Positions 1-9,131 are shown, counted from the stretch's first letter. The stretch is 61,175 bases of DNA from Bacteriovoracaceae bacterium (GCA_023701435.1 JAMPXB010000023.1:1-61175), one strand, 5' to 3'. Made by a program: numbers and translations. Notes: a model not told the origin generated them from the letters alone.

Positions 1-109
1 CACCAGTCGTTGATGAACCATCAGTGCCACCAGTTGATCCACCAGTCGTTGATGAACCATCAGTGCCACCAGTTGATCCACCAGTCGTTGATGAACCATC
101 AGTGCCACC
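1..109 (-). repeat. 39-bp tandem repeat inside a lipoprotein gene
   Basis: Near-perfect copies begin at 1, 40 and 79; the third breaks down after about 31 bases. The period of 39 bases is 13 codons, so copy-number change keeps the frame. Read on the minus strand the unit encodes GGTDGSSTTGGST. The array continues beyond the left edge, so the total copy number is unknown. Confidence 0.93.
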
Positions 110-394
110 TTCTGTGCCACCGTTTGATCCCCCATCAGATGGAGAGGATCCGGTGGTACCTCCAGATGTACCACCATCGACTCCACTTTCCACTCCGCCT
201 TGAGTGCCCCCATCCATTCCAGAGTCAACGCCTCCCTGGCCACCATCATCTACCGTTCCTGTGGTAGTGGGATCCTGGAATGGATTATCCAAGTATTCTT
301 TTTCGTAGAAATCATCTTTGTTACAAGAAGCAAGACCCAAACAAAAGGCTAAAGAAAGCACCAAATTTGAAATTGTTGCAACTCTGGTCTTCAT
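1..394 (-). CDS. Partial Gly/Ser/Thr-rich repeat lipoprotein (3' end outside window)
   Basis: The ATG at 394-392 follows a good ribosome site (TTTAGGAG, 7 bases upstream). The N-terminus MKTRVATISNLVLSLAFCLG runs into a lipobox LASC, so the protein should be lipidated on Cys24 and exported. It continues with a charged stretch (NKDDFYEKEYLDNPF) and then low-complexity Gly/Ser/Thr/Asp sequence that becomes a regular 13-residue repeat. No stop is reached before the left edge. The repeat looks like a flexible stalk or surface linker; whether a folded domain follows cannot be seen. Function unknown. I am confident it is a real lipoprotein gene and not confident about any role. Confidence 0.85.
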   Translation of the reverse strand, partial: MKTRVATISNLVLSLAFCLGLASCNKDDFYEKEYLDNPFQDPTTTGTVDDGGQGGVDSGMDGGTQGGVESGVDGGTSGGTTGSSPSDGGSNGGTEGGTDGSSTTGGSTGGTDGSSTTGGSTGGTDGSSTTG

Positions 395-710
395 GACTAG
401 ACTCCTAAAGGAGCGAAAGGCGATAAAAAAGTGTTCAACTGCTTTCAGAGAAAACTAAGTTTTTCTTACGACAGACTTTTTTGCCTTGCGGTTCTTCTCG
501 ATTTTGGTCTCTACATACGTGCCACTTGATATAACGTCCAACGGCAAAATCGAAAATGAGAATTGTGATATGCGCCAATTCTACTCGTCCGAAAATTTAT
601 AGCAATCGCGATTTATAGGAAAATGATGAAAGCGCTGATGTTATCAAGCTTTAGAATATGGCCGCCAATTTTTTTTCACAGGCGGCCGAATGAGTGTCAA
701 AGTTTAGAGG
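395..710. other. Intergenic region with one inverted repeat
   Basis: I see no gene here. A 7-bp GC-rich inverted repeat (GGCCGCC at 660-666, GGCGGCC at 681-687) flanks a T-rich loop. It lies just past the end of the minus-strand lipoprotein gene that stops at 711, so it may act in its 3' end, but there is no T-tract in the expected place. The upstream part must hold the promoter of the repeat lipoprotein. Confidence 0.5.
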
Positions 711-1241
711 CTAAAAGCCCATAATGAGATTTAAGCTCTTAGATTTGTGGAGATTTTTGAGCTCTTCTTTTACCCCGGCCAGATCGTTTCCCACCACCAG
801 CTCGCATGTATGATTACTTGATTTGAAATGATAGCGATTAAAAAATTTCATTTGCTTCAGGTACTTAAAGTCACTGGAAGTGATTTTGGGACATCCTAAA
901 ACGATGGATCCGCCATAGACATTCAAGCGAGGTCTGATATTCAGAACAAACTTTTTTGAAGAGCTTGTCGCAAGAAATGATTTTCCATTTTGCTCAAAAC
1001 CCGTCAGCTCCCAATGCCCGGAAGCGATCGTTCTTTGGGAGATTCCCCTCTCAAGAATGAGTGAAAGTTTTTTTTGAGTCTCAATATGTTTAAAATATAG
1101 AGTTATCTTATCGTGGGATAAAAGGGACCAGACTGCGCCTTTTTTTTCTACCGTTTTTGGCCCACTAACCATTGGCGCGCTTTTTTGAGTTGAGCAGGCA
1201 CTTAAGATAGTGAAAACAAGGAAATGGATGAGAGTTTTCAT
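711..1241 (-). CDS. Lipoprotein of unknown function
   Basis: The reading frame is open from 1361, but the ATG at 1241 gives a clean lipoprotein signal, MKTLIHFLVFTILSAC, with a lipobox LSAC and Cys16. That start also leaves 73 bases to the divergent rlmN gene, so I chose it (176 residues). The mature part has motifs GHWELTGFEQNGKSF and YGGSIVLGCPKI, which look like beta strands of a small barrel. I do not recognise the family. It is probably an outer- or inner-membrane-anchored periplasmic protein. The divergent arrangement with rlmN means the two promoters share the 1242-1314 gap. Confidence 0.7.
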   Translation of the reverse strand: MKTLIHFLVFTILSACSTQKSAPMVSGPKTVEKKGAVWSLLSHDKITLYFKHIETQKKLSLILERGISQRTIASGHWELTGFEQNGKSFLATSSSKKFVLNIRPRLNVYGGSIVLGCPKITSSDFKYLKQMKFFNRYHFKSSNHTCELVVGNDLAGVKEELKNLHKSKSLNLIMGF

Positions 1242-1314
1242 AGGGTTATTATGGCCATTGGGAGAAAAGAGGTCAATCAAGGGGGTTCTATAAAATAAGA
1301 CATTCTGTACTGAT

Positions 1315-2382
1315 ATGAGTATACTCACCGGCATGGAAACTCTATCGGCCTTTTCACTCACCCAAGAAGATTGGCATAACCTTCTTTTGTCAGAAGGTGG
1401 AACAGTCCATCTCCTGCCTTTTTGGCTGGATGGTTTGTATAAAGATAGAAGTATCTGGACGAAGCATGTTTCTGCATCACTCCTCCAGCGCTTGGAAGAT
1501 AAACTGGATTTTTCTTTGCCCCAAATTAGTCAGGTTCAGGAATCTCAAGATGGAACAGTTAAATTTTTAATTCGCTTTAAAGATCAATTTGAAGTTGAAA
1601 CTGTCCTGATACCCTTTCATAAAAGATTTACCGTATGCTTATCGACCCAAGTGGGCTGTGGGATGAACTGCAGTTTTTGTTATACCGGCACCCAAGGCCT
1701 TAAACGAAATCTTACCAGTGGAGAAATCGTCGGCCAATATATGGTGGCGATGAATTGGCTTAAACAAAAAAATCCAAAATCCTTAAAACCCAGCATTGTT
1801 TTTATGGGGCAAGGTGAGCCCCTGCATAATGCTTCTGAAGTCTCTCGGGCCATTAAAATTTTTAATAATACAAAACTTCTGGATATCGGTCACCGCCAGA
1901 TGACTCTTTCAACCGTGGGCTTTCTCCCAGGGCTAAAGCTGCTCAAAGATTTTCCCAGTATAAATCTCGCTCTCTCCCTTCACTCTCCCTTTGACCAGCA
2001 AAGAAAGTCGCTTATCCCGATTAATGAGCGCTTCCCTCTGAATGAAGTGATGCAAGAACTGGATCATCTGACTTCCTTGAAAAAAAGAATTATTACCTAC
2101 GAATATCTGCTCATCAAAGATTTCAATATGAGCGACAGTCATGTTGAGGAACTCTATCAACTGCTTGGAAAACGGCCGGCCGTATTAAATCTGATTCCTT
2201 TCAATCCTTTTCCCGGCTCAAACTGGGAGCGTCCGGAGAGAGAAGAGATAGATGCCTTTAAAGAAAAACTTGTCGCCAAGAAATTGCGGGTCATGGTGAG
2301 AACCACTAAGGGCGCCGATATTCTGGCGGCCTGTGGTCAACTCAAAGTAAATAAGCTAGCGAGGAAAAATGGAACACATTGA
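1315..2382 (+). CDS. rlmN: RlmN-type 23S rRNA (adenine-C2) methyltransferase, radical SAM
   Basis: The product should methylate C2 of A2503 in 23S rRNA, and probably A37 of some tRNAs, using two SAM molecules. The radical-SAM cluster motif is C115-x3-C119-x2-C122 (VGCGMNCSFC), followed by the family's GxxRNLTSGEIVGQ-like stretch. MGQGEP, SLHSPFDQQRKSLIPIN and the C-terminal TTKGADILAACGQL, with the mechanistic cysteine, are all present. The 355-residue length is normal. CYTGTQG replaces the common CATGKGG, so a Cfr-like (C8) activity cannot be excluded from sequence alone. A second start at 1333 is possible; neither has a strong ribosome site. It overlaps tcdA by 14 bases. Confidence 0.88.
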   Translation: MSILTGMETLSAFSLTQEDWHNLLLSEGGTVHLLPFWLDGLYKDRSIWTKHVSASLLQRLEDKLDFSLPQISQVQESQDGTVKFLIRFKDQFEVETVLIPFHKRFTVCLSTQVGCGMNCSFCYTGTQGLKRNLTSGEIVGQYMVAMNWLKQKNPKSLKPSIVFMGQGEPLHNASEVSRAIKIFNNTKLLDIGHRQMTLSTVGFLPGLKLLKDFPSINLALSLHSPFDQQRKSLIPINERFPLNEVMQELDHLTSLKKRIITYEYLLIKDFNMSDSHVEELYQLLGKRPAVLNLIPFNPFPGSNWERPEREEIDAFKEKLVAKKLRVMVRTTKGADILAACGQLKVNKLARKNGTH

Positions 2383-3166
2383 AAGTGATTATGAAGCACG
2401 CTTCAGTGGCATCGGCAGACTTTTTGGTAGAAAAGGTCTGGAAAAAATTAAGAAGGCCAAAATTTTAGTCATTGGAATTGGCGGTGTTGGCTCATGGGCA
2501 GCCGAATCTCTGGCCAGAACTGGCATAGGATCACTGACTCTTGTGGACCTCGATGATGTTTGTGTCACAAATATCAACCGACAGGTACTTGCGACCAGTT
2601 CAACCGTCGGACAATTCAAAGTCGATGTTATGAAGAAAAGAATTCAGGATATTCAGCCTTCCTGTGAGGTAGATACCAAGCAGTGTTTTTTCAATCCTAA
2701 AAATCTGGAAAACATTTTTGACCGTGAATATGATTTCGTTTTAGATGCCTGTGATGATTTTACCAACAAGTGTCACCTTATTGATTACTGTCGGAAAAAT
2801 AAAATTCCACTGGTCGTCATGGGTGGGGCCGGCGGTAAAATTGATCCTTTGCAAATCAGGGTTTCAGATATGTCGACTTCGGCCAATGACCGCCTGCTGG
2901 CGCGTCTGCGTAAACAACTCCGCCAGGAATTCTCATTTCCTCTGGAAACCGAAGGTGATTTCGGCGTATGGGCGGTTTGGTCTCATGAAAGGGCCGTTTA
3001 CCCTACGGCCAATGGATGCCTGACCTATAAACCGCCTGGCATGGCAAAGAATATGGATTGCGAAGAAGGATTCGGCTCTGCGAGTTTTGTTACCGGAGCC
3101 TTTGCTTTTGCTGCCACTTCCCTCATTCTTCGCGAACTCACAAAGGATACGAATGAAATTCTTTAA
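2369..3166 (+). CDS. tcdA: tRNA threonylcarbamoyladenosine dehydratase TcdA
   Basis: A member of the E1/ThiF/MoeB family that uses ATP to cyclise t6A37 in tRNA to ct6A. The Rossmann nucleotide site is GIGGVGS at residues 36-42, followed by VDLDDVCVTNINRQ, a family hallmark that includes the Arg finger region. DACDDFTNKC and VVMGGAGGKIDPLQIRVSDMS match TcdA (YgdL/CsdL) rather than ThiF or MoeB, and there is no CxxC zinc pair. The 265-residue length is typical. It overlaps the rlmN stop upstream by 14 bases and the next gene by 14 bases, so the three are translationally coupled; both enzymes modify decoding-related RNA. Confidence 0.9.
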   Translation: MEHIESDYEARFSGIGRLFGRKGLEKIKKAKILVIGIGGVGSWAAESLARTGIGSLTLVDLDDVCVTNINRQVLATSSTVGQFKVDVMKKRIQDIQPSCEVDTKQCFFNPKNLENIFDREYDFVLDACDDFTNKCHLIDYCRKNKIPLVVMGGAGGKIDPLQIRVSDMSTSANDRLLARLRKQLRQEFSFPLETEGDFGVWAVWSHERAVYPTANGCLTYKPPGMAKNMDCEEGFGSASFVTGAFAFAATSLILRELTKDTNEIL

Positions 3167-3500
3167 GGACCTGAAAGAATTTTTGACTAATACTGCCAAT
3201 GATGAACGAATCCCTTCCCGGGATAAAAAAGTTCTATTGATCATGATTGGACTTCTTATTTCCCCTTTCGATCTCATCCCGGACTGGATTCCGGTGGTAG
3301 GGCTATTAGATGACTTAATTATTCTTTCTTTTATTCTGGATTATTTCTTCAGCGTTCTTGATAACCGTATTCTACTGTCTCACTTCCCCTGGAACATGAA
3401 AGCTTTCGCCCGCCTTAGGAATATCTCTCGCGGGCTACAGTTCCTGGTTCCTAAGTTTATTAAGAATAAAATTTGGCAATATGTTGGAGATCCCTACTAG
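3153..3500 (+). CDS. DUF1232 (YkvA-like) membrane protein
   Basis: The start at 3153 (MKFFKDLKEFL) sits 14 bases inside the tcdA end and has an AGGAT ribosome site. The 115-residue product has the DUF1232 core SPFDLIPDWIPVVGLLDDL, roughly residues 37-55, with a hydrophobic stretch on either side. Members of this family are small inner-membrane proteins whose role is unknown. It is the last gene of the rlmN-tcdA operon. Its TAG stop overlaps by four bases the stop of the convergent gene below. Confidence 0.82.
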   Translation: MKFFKDLKEFLTNTANDERIPSRDKKVLLIMIGLLISPFDLIPDWIPVVGLLDDLIILSFILDYFFSVLDNRILLSHFPWNMKAFARLRNISRGLQFLVPKFIKNKIWQYVGDPY

Positions 3501-3832
3501 AACTGCGGCAGGATTTTTTTGACTTCGCTCTGAATGGCCTTAAATTGAGCGCCATCCAAATCAATTTGATGAACTTCTTGGATTTTATTTTCAGAAGGGG
3601 TATTTGCCGAAGCGGGCATACGTGAGGCAACGACCGTGGCTTGCTTATTAATCATCGCCCATTGAGCGGGATTCATGGATTTCATTTTGATCTTCGCCTT
3701 CTCGGCCTCTACGGCAGAAATGACGTTCTCTTTTACCATTTGATTAAGCATGCTCTCGACTCGCTCATGCGAGACATCGGCAAATACATTGGTCATTGAA
3801 AGTACCATGGTAAAAGCAGCGATCCATTTCAT
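3497..3832 (-). CDS. Small exported helical protein, unknown
   Basis: This 111-residue protein has a clear signal peptide (MKWIAAFTMVLSMTNVFA, cut near residue 18). The mature part has no Cys and looks helical (HERVESMLNQMVKENVISAVEAEKA). It ends in a weakly amphipathic helix. The likely site is the periplasm. I do not recognise a family. The gene is monocistronic, convergent with the DUF1232 gene and overlaps it by four bases. Confidence 0.65.
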   Translation of the reverse strand: MKWIAAFTMVLSMTNVFADVSHERVESMLNQMVKENVISAVEAEKAKIKMKSMNPAQWAMINKQATVVASRMPASANTPSENKIQEVHQIDLDGAQFKAIQSEVKKILPQF

Positions 3833-3985
3833 GGTTTCTCTCCCGGTATTGGTGTACTAGAAGAGTATCGGTGAGGTCGGGCCAAGCCTTGAAAGAATAA
3901 TTAAATGAATTGAAATTCAATATCTTACATAGAGAGTAAGCCACCCCTTAGAGGCGGGCCAATGGCCTAGTGACCATAATTATTG

Positions 3986-4462
3986 TCATTGGTATGATAA
4001 AACCTGATAATTTCTGGTCTCTTTAGGGGTCTCGACTTCGAATTCATCTCCGGCCTTGAGTCCCATCAGGGCATCCCCAATGGGAGAAAAAACAGAAACG
4101 ACCATGACCGCCTCATCCTTGACCTTGATAATGGTACCGCCGGCGGTGGGAATGAGAAAATAGGTTCTTTTCACGTCATTATGAAGGAGCTCAACCAAGG
4201 CACCGATGCTGATCTCACCAAGTTTCTTAGAAGCATCCACATCAACTTCTTCAAGAATTTGAATTTCGAGTTTTAATTCTTCCACTCGCTTGGCCTCAGC
4301 ACTGGCCAGATAAGATGCTTCCAGAGCACGGGTATCGTACTTACTTTCGGCCTTAAATTCCTGATCAGTGGCAAAGTCACGATTTGATTTAGCGGATTCT
4401 TCAAGGCCCGCAAGTTCATTGCGGGCCCGGGAGATAAGTTCTTCTAAGATGAGCTTTTTCAA
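3986..4462 (-). CDS. GreA/GreB-family transcript cleavage or elongation factor homologue
   Basis: The C-terminal half carries the GreA/GreB FKBP-like domain, with SPIGDALMGLKAGDEFEVETP near residues 124-144. The N-terminal half is a predicted coiled coil. In classical GreA the coiled-coil tip holds acidic residues in a GDLxENAEY context. Here the matching place reads FKAESKYDTRALEASYLAS, so the tip chemistry may differ and RNA-cleavage stimulation is not assured. At 158 residues it has Gre length. Its ATG directly follows the stop of the YchJ-like gene with no gap, suggesting translational coupling. I would annotate it as Gre-like without choosing A or B. Confidence 0.72.
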   Translation of the reverse strand: MKKLILEELISRARNELAGLEESAKSNRDFATDQEFKAESKYDTRALEASYLASAEAKRVEELKLEIQILEEVDVDASKKLGEISIGALVELLHNDVKRTYFLIPTAGGTIIKVKDEAVMVVSVFSPIGDALMGLKAGDEFEVETPKETRNYQVLSYQ

Positions 4463-4969
4463 TTAAGCTCCACAACACTTCTTAAATTTCTTGCCTGATC
4501 CACATGAACAAGGATCGTTGCGGCCGACTTTTGGCTCAAGTCTTTTCACAGGTTGAGCACCGTGAATCTGACCTTCTCTGAATTTCCACTCTCCATCTTT
4601 CTTTTGAAAGAGAGAAGTTTCATGGTGGTGAAGTTCTGTCCCAGAGGCCTTATCTTTGTAGTGGGCCACAAATTCAACCACACCAGTATTATCGTTTGCT
4701 TCACCTTTCTGGGTCTTTTTAATTTCAAGTCCCATCCATTCAGAACTGTCGGCCCATTTTAGGGCTTCTTCCTTATTAAAAACTTCATTTTCTACAGCGA
4801 TCTGAGTTTGATCGATGTAATCGATGTTTTTAACGACGTAAGCCGAATAACGAGAACGCATCAGAGATTCTGCGGTAGGTGCTTTTTTCTTACCAAGCAA
4901 AAATGGTTCGCAACATTCGTTAAATTGAAATTTAATTTGGTCCATCGACCGACAAGGGCAAAGTGACAT
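4463..4969 (-). CDS. YchJ-family protein with C-terminal SEC-C metal-binding motif
   Basis: The 168-residue protein begins with a Cys cluster, [23 protein letters not shown], of which the first part resembles the SEC-C start. It carries the YchJ core ([13 protein letters not shown], an NTF2-like fold) and ends with a full SEC-C zinc motif, [17 protein letters not shown], as in the SecA tail. The function of YchJ is unknown; SEC-C binds zinc and can contact ribosome or SecB-like partners. It is transcribed first in a two-gene unit with the Gre-like gene. The start has a modest upstream purine tract (AGGAGT), which supports it. Confidence 0.82.
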   Translation of the reverse strand: MSLCPCRSMDQIKFQFNECCEPFLLGKKKAPTAESLMRSRYSAYVVKNIDYIDQTQIAVENEVFNKEEALKWADSSEWMGLEIKKTQKGEANDNTGVVEFVAHYKDKASGTELHHHETSLFQKKDGEWKFREGQIHGAQPVKRLEPKVGRNDPCSCGSGKKFKKCCGA

Positions 4970-5038
4970 ATGGTACTCCTAGGAATTAACTTATTATCAA
5001 GGTAAGATCAGAAAGATTCAATCAAATGTTGGTGCTGC

Positions 5039-7351
5039 ATGAAGCAAAATGAGAAGCTTCCTCTTCCGATAGATATTTATTTACCACAAATCATCCAGGC
5101 CGCACAGGACTACTCTACTGTTATGGTCAAGGCTTCCCCGGGAAGTGGGAAAACTACCCGTTTGCCCTGGGCCCTGGCCTCGAAGCTATCCCAGCGGGTG
5201 GTGGTTTTAGAACCCCGCCGTCTGGCGGCCAAATTAGCGGCCACCAGGATTGCCGCCGAAGAAAATCTAACCCTGGGAGAAGAAGTCGGATTTCATTTTC
5301 GCTTTGAAAAGAACGTGAAGGCCCATACCAGGCTTATTTTCTACACTGAGGGAACTTTTCTTAAAAAGTTTCTGACAGATCCTGATTTAAACGATGTGGA
5401 TGTGGTCATCCTCGATGAATTTCATGAGCGCCATCTGGAAACCGATCTGGCCCTCGCCTTTTTGCGGGAGCTTCAGAAAAAAAGAAAAAATTTAAAGATC
5501 ATTCTCATGTCCGCCACTTTGGATCTAAAATTAGTAGAAGCTTTTCCTGACTCAAAAACCATCGAGATTGAGGCCAGTCTTCATCCCGTAGATATTTCCT
5601 ATCTGCCCAATCAGCCAAGCATCTTAAATCAAACCCTTGAGCTCAAAGTAAAAAAAGCGCTTGAATCTATTAAAGACAAGGAGGGGGATGTTCTAGTCTT
5701 TTTGCCAGGAATGCGTGAAATGTTAAGGGTCAAAGACGCCCTTCATGCCCCCAATGTTTTCCTGCTCCATGCCGATTTAACCCGAGAGGAACAAGACGAG
5801 GCCTTAAAAACAGCTATTAACAAAAAAATTATTCTTTCCACTAATATTGCTGAAAGCTCAGTCACCATTCCTGGCATTAGGGTCGTCATTGATTCAGGAA
5901 TTCAAAGAGAGGCCCACTATTCGGCCTGGAATGGACTGAAGTTCATTGAAGACCAACCGGTAACAAAATCTTCCGCCATTCAAAGAGCAGGCCGGGCGGG
6001 CAGAACAGGTCCCGGAATTTGTCTCAGGCTTTATAGTCAGCAGGACTTTAATGAAAGGCCGGATCACACCGTCCCTGAAATCGTGCGGGCCGACCTGACC
6101 GACACTTGTCTCTTAGTTAAAGGCAGTGGTCTGAATCCTCACTGGTTTCATCCTCCCCCTACGGATAAATGGGAAAAGGCCACGGCCCTGCTGGAAAAGA
6201 TGGGGGCCATCGAAACAAGCGGTGCGGTGACTGCCATCGGTAAAAAAATGCTGGATGTTCCACTCGACTCTCGCTTATCCCGCATTCTTGTGGCGGGAGA
6301 AAACCTGCCCTATAAGAGTAAAGAGGCCCTACTGAAATATATTTGTGAAGAGATCGAGGAAGACAGAACAGGCATTCTTAAACGAAGACTTGGCCACTAT
6401 CTTAAAGCTCAAGGCAATGATTCATTTCCTTGGGAGAGCTGTCTCTTGCAAGGCTTTATCGACCAGGTCGCCCGCTTGCGCCCTAAGCAGCACGACTTCA
6501 TTCACTATTCAGGAAAAACGTTAAAACTCCATCCCAGTCTTAAAGATCTTCATGAAGACTTCTATATCATCATGGACATCACTCAAAGACAGGAGGCGTT
6601 CAAGGTTTTTCCGGTTGAAGAAGAATGGATCTGGGAACTAGACCCATTTCCCTTCACAGAAGAAGATGAAATTCAAATTGATGAAAAGATCACCATCAGA
6701 AGAAAGACCAAACTCGGCAGCATAGTAATTATAGAGGATTTGCTTAAATTGTCCTGGGAAAGGCTAGGCAATGAAGTTAAAAAGAAAATTAATATTCTTG
6801 CTCTGAATTTCATGAAACAAAAAATCGAACGCTGGCAAGAGGACCCGCTCTATGGGCGCTTTGATTTCTGGGCCCGCCAAAAAAATCTTGATCTGAGGGC
6901 GGTCTTTGAAAACCTTTCACCTGGAGAATTTTTCCAGCAAACAGAAACTCTCACCTGGGAAGGATTTGAAAACTTTCTTGAGCGGCTGGTGGAAGAAAAA
7001 CTTGATGTGATTAATATTAAGGGCCAGCTTCCCTTAAAATTGAACCTAGGAGGGAAAAGAGAACTTACCGTTCATTATCCGGTGGGGATGGATCCCTATC
7101 TTGAGGCCCCTATTCAGGATTTTTACGGTCTTAATGAAACACCTTTCATCATGAATGGAAAAGTGCCGGTTACCTTGAAACTCTTGGGACCTCATAAAAG
7201 ACCGATTCAAATCACCAAAGATTTGAAAAACTTTTGGAAGGTCACCTATCAGGAAATGAAGAAGGAATACCAAAGAGAGTATCCCCGACATTACTGGCCG
7301 GAAAATCCCTGGGAAGCACGCCCTATACTTTTAAAAAGGCAACTACCCTAA
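5039..7351 (+). CDS. hrpB: ATP-dependent RNA helicase HrpB
   Basis: A DEAH-box superfamily 2 helicase. Motif I is ASPGSGKTT at residues 32-40, motif II is DEFH near 126-129 (DEFHERHLETDLAL), motif III is MSAT, and motif VI is QRAGRAGRTGPG. The C-terminal third carries the HrpB-specific domain (REYPRHYWPENPWEARP at the end). At 770 residues it is slightly shorter than many HrpB proteins (about 800-850). The cellular role of HrpB is poorly known in general. The gene is monocistronic and divergent from the YchJ unit across a 69-base gap. Its stop overlaps the next convergent gene by four bases. Confidence 0.92.
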   Translation: MKQNEKLPLPIDIYLPQIIQAAQDYSTVMVKASPGSGKTTRLPWALASKLSQRVVVLEPRRLAAKLAATRIAAEENLTLGEEVGFHFRFEKNVKAHTRLIFYTEGTFLKKFLTDPDLNDVDVVILDEFHERHLETDLALAFLRELQKKRKNLKIILMSATLDLKLVEAFPDSKTIEIEASLHPVDISYLPNQPSILNQTLELKVKKALESIKDKEGDVLVFLPGMREMLRVKDALHAPNVFLLHADLTREEQDEALKTAINKKIILSTNIAESSVTIPGIRVVIDSGIQREAHYSAWNGLKFIEDQPVTKSSAIQRAGRAGRTGPGICLRLYSQQDFNERPDHTVPEIVRADLTDTCLLVKGSGLNPHWFHPPPTDKWEKATALLEKMGAIETSGAVTAIGKKMLDVPLDSRLSRILVAGENLPYKSKEALLKYICEEIEEDRTGILKRRLGHYLKAQGNDSFPWESCLLQGFIDQVARLRPKQHDFIHYSGKTLKLHPSLKDLHEDFYIIMDITQRQEAFKVFPVEEEWIWELDPFPFTEEDEIQIDEKITIRRKTKLGSIVIIEDLLKLSWERLGNEVKKKINILALNFMKQKIERWQEDPLYGRFDFWARQKNLDLRAVFENLSPGEFFQQTETLTWEGFENFLERLVEEKLDVINIKGQLPLKLNLGGKRELTVHYPVGMDPYLEAPIQDFYGLNETPFIMNGKVPVTLKLLGPHKRPIQITKDLKNFWKVTYQEMKKEYQREYPRHYWPENPWEARPILLKRQLP

Positions 7352-7593
7352 AGCCTAGACTTGCCTTTTTGATCCCCAATGTACTTAAAGCGGGGTTTAG
7401 TAATTCCGTCGAGAGTGATGGTTTCAAGGAACATGCCCATTGGTCTCACCCACAATTTTCCTTCTGGATTTTCGTACAGGCATTCATAGATCACCATCCA
7501 TTCCAATGTTTCGGAATGCCGGGCCACATCCCTTACGATGTAGTTTTTGCCTTTATAGTGCTGGTAAATGCCGCCAATAATTAAATCATTCAT
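7348..7593 (-). CDS. DUF1653 protein
   Basis: The 81-residue product starts MNDLIIGGIYQHYKGKNYIV and contains the DUF1653 pattern: G-x-Y-x-H-Y-K-G-x-x-Y near the N-terminus, ARHSETLEWMVIYE in the middle, and WVRPMGMFLE. The fold is predicted as a small beta barrel. Function is unknown in all organisms as far as I know. There is no signal peptide, so it should be cytoplasmic. It sits alone, convergent with hrpB by a four-base stop overlap and divergent from the alpha/beta hydrolase gene. Confidence 0.82.
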   Translation of the reverse strand: MNDLIIGGIYQHYKGKNYIVRDVARHSETLEWMVIYECLYENPEGKLWVRPMGMFLETITLDGITKPRFKYIGDQKGKSRL

Positions 7594-7656
7594 AATAAAG
7601 AGCTATCAGATATTGGAACAATTGTGCAAGTTTCAAAAAATAGTTAAGATGTTTCC

Positions 7657-8358
7657 ATGGAAAATTCAAAACCGCATCTTCTCTTTCTTCATAGTGCCCT
7701 GGGAACAGCTGCTGATCTCGAACCTCTCATGAGCATCTTTCGCGATCGGGGCTATAATACTCATGCATTCACCTTTTCTGGTCATGGCAAAGGTGCCGCT
7801 GAGCCAACGGAATTCCGGATTGATCTCTTTGCCCATGATCTCGAAAACTATCTGCAAAAACACTCTCTTCAAAATGTCGTTATAATCGGTCACTCCATGG
7901 GCGGCTATGTGGGCCTTTACCATAAGGCCAATTTTGAAGACTCTCCAGTTCAGATGATTTTCACCTATGGAACTAAATTTAACTGGTCTGAAGCTGCTGT
8001 TCTAAAAGAATTGCCCATGATGAATCCGGAACATATTCAGGAAAATTTCCCTCCGTTTGCCACTCAATTACAGAATAAGCATGGTGATAGATGGAAACAA
8101 GTTCTTCGCTCTACCGCCCATATGATGCAGAATCTGGAACGTCTTGATGGGCTGAGCAGAGAAGATATGACCGATATTTCTATTCCGGTGATCCTGATCC
8201 TGGGTGATCATGACCGAATGGTAACGACTGAAGAAACTCAACTTACCGGCAGCTGGCTTCCCCATGCTAAACTAAAGACCATCTCTCATTCCAAACATGA
8301 ACTCGAAAGAACAAATTTGCGAGAGATGGCCGATGCTATCGAAGCAGAAATAATTTAA
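7657..8358 (+). CDS. Alpha/beta hydrolase
   Basis: This 233-residue protein has the alpha/beta hydrolase layout: LLFLHSALG (oxyanion region) near residue 10, the nucleophile elbow GHSMGG with Ser80, an acid in ILILGDHDRMV, and a C-terminal His in ISHSKHELER. There is a short cap region. There is no signal peptide, so it is cytoplasmic. The substrate is unknown; esterase, thioesterase or lipase-type activities are all possible. The gene stands alone and overlaps the convergent GST gene by four bases at the stop. Confidence 0.82.
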   Translation: MENSKPHLLFLHSALGTAADLEPLMSIFRDRGYNTHAFTFSGHGKGAAEPTEFRIDLFAHDLENYLQKHSLQNVVIIGHSMGGYVGLYHKANFEDSPVQMIFTYGTKFNWSEAAVLKELPMMNPEHIQENFPPFATQLQNKHGDRWKQVLRSTAHMMQNLERLDGLSREDMTDISIPVILILGDHDRMVTTEETQLTGSWLPHAKLKTISHSKHELERTNLREMADAIEAEII

Positions 8359-8978
8359 AGAAGCCCCTCTTCTTTTAAGGCCCTAAGGACTGCCGGACGC
8401 TGTGACACTCTTTCTAAGTGAGCAGCGAGATTTGGCCACTGACCAATATCTAATCCAATGTATTTTCCCCAACCCAGACAAGTGAAAAGATAAGCGTCGG
8501 CAATAGTATAATCTTTGCCTAACAAATAATCATTGCCAGCTAGTTTCTCAGAAGCATAAGCAATTTTATTTTTAAGAAGTTCCATCGCTGATGTTTTGAA
8601 TTCGTTTTTCCCTTCAGTGTTTTTCATCATTCTATCGAGAGAAAAGAAAGGGCCAAAATTTTTATGGATGTCAGTAGCAATGTAGTTCATCCATTCCAGA
8701 CAGCGGTATCTATCAATCGTTCCCAATTTTGGTAAGAGTGTTGATTCAATATTCTGATCTGCCAGATACTGAGAAATAACCGCGCATTCAGTCAGCACTT
8801 CCCCACTATCCATCAATAAGGCCGGTACTGAGCCTTTTGCATTGATCTTATAAAAATCCCCAGAGATGCAGGTCTTATTTTGCAAATCCACAGCTTCTAA
8901 TTCATAGGCCATATTAAGTTCGGCCATTACAATATGTGCTGCTAATGAACAGGCGCCAGCCTTGTAAAAAAGTTTCAT
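8355..8978 (-). CDS. gstA: Beta-class glutathione S-transferase
   Basis: The N-terminus MKLFYKAGACSLAAHI is the hallmark of bacterial beta-class GST. Cys10 is the catalytic thiol that distinguishes this class, and VPALL with the cis-Pro plus EVLTECAVISQYLAD forms the glutathione site. The C-terminal helical domain is complete (207 residues, normal length). It should conjugate or reduce with glutathione in the cytoplasm and protect against electrophiles. The ribosome site AGGAG lies just before the ATG. Gene symbol by family resemblance. Confidence 0.85.
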   Translation of the reverse strand: MKLFYKAGACSLAAHIVMAELNMAYELEAVDLQNKTCISGDFYKINAKGSVPALLMDSGEVLTECAVISQYLADQNIESTLLPKLGTIDRYRCLEWMNYIATDIHKNFGPFFSLDRMMKNTEGKNEFKTSAMELLKNKIAYASEKLAGNDYLLGKDYTIADAYLFTCLGWGKYIGLDIGQWPNLAAHLERVSQRPAVLRALKEEGLL

Positions 8979-9131
8979 TTAGAACTCCTCTCGATAAGTC
9001 GTTAATAAGTCTTGGCGGTTATTATAGCAAAATACGATCCATTGCGCTTTAGAATTTCTTTAGGTGGAGACTACTAAAAAATGGGTTAAATAGGCTCTAT
9101 TCAAAAATTCAAAAAAATTCTCGGGGTAAAA

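Noticed and set aside
10..267. Plus-strand 85-codon frame over the repeat region
   Set aside because: It is the reverse of the repeat lipoprotein on the minus strand, which has a signal peptide, lipobox and ribosome site; His-rich sequence is an artefact of the repeats.
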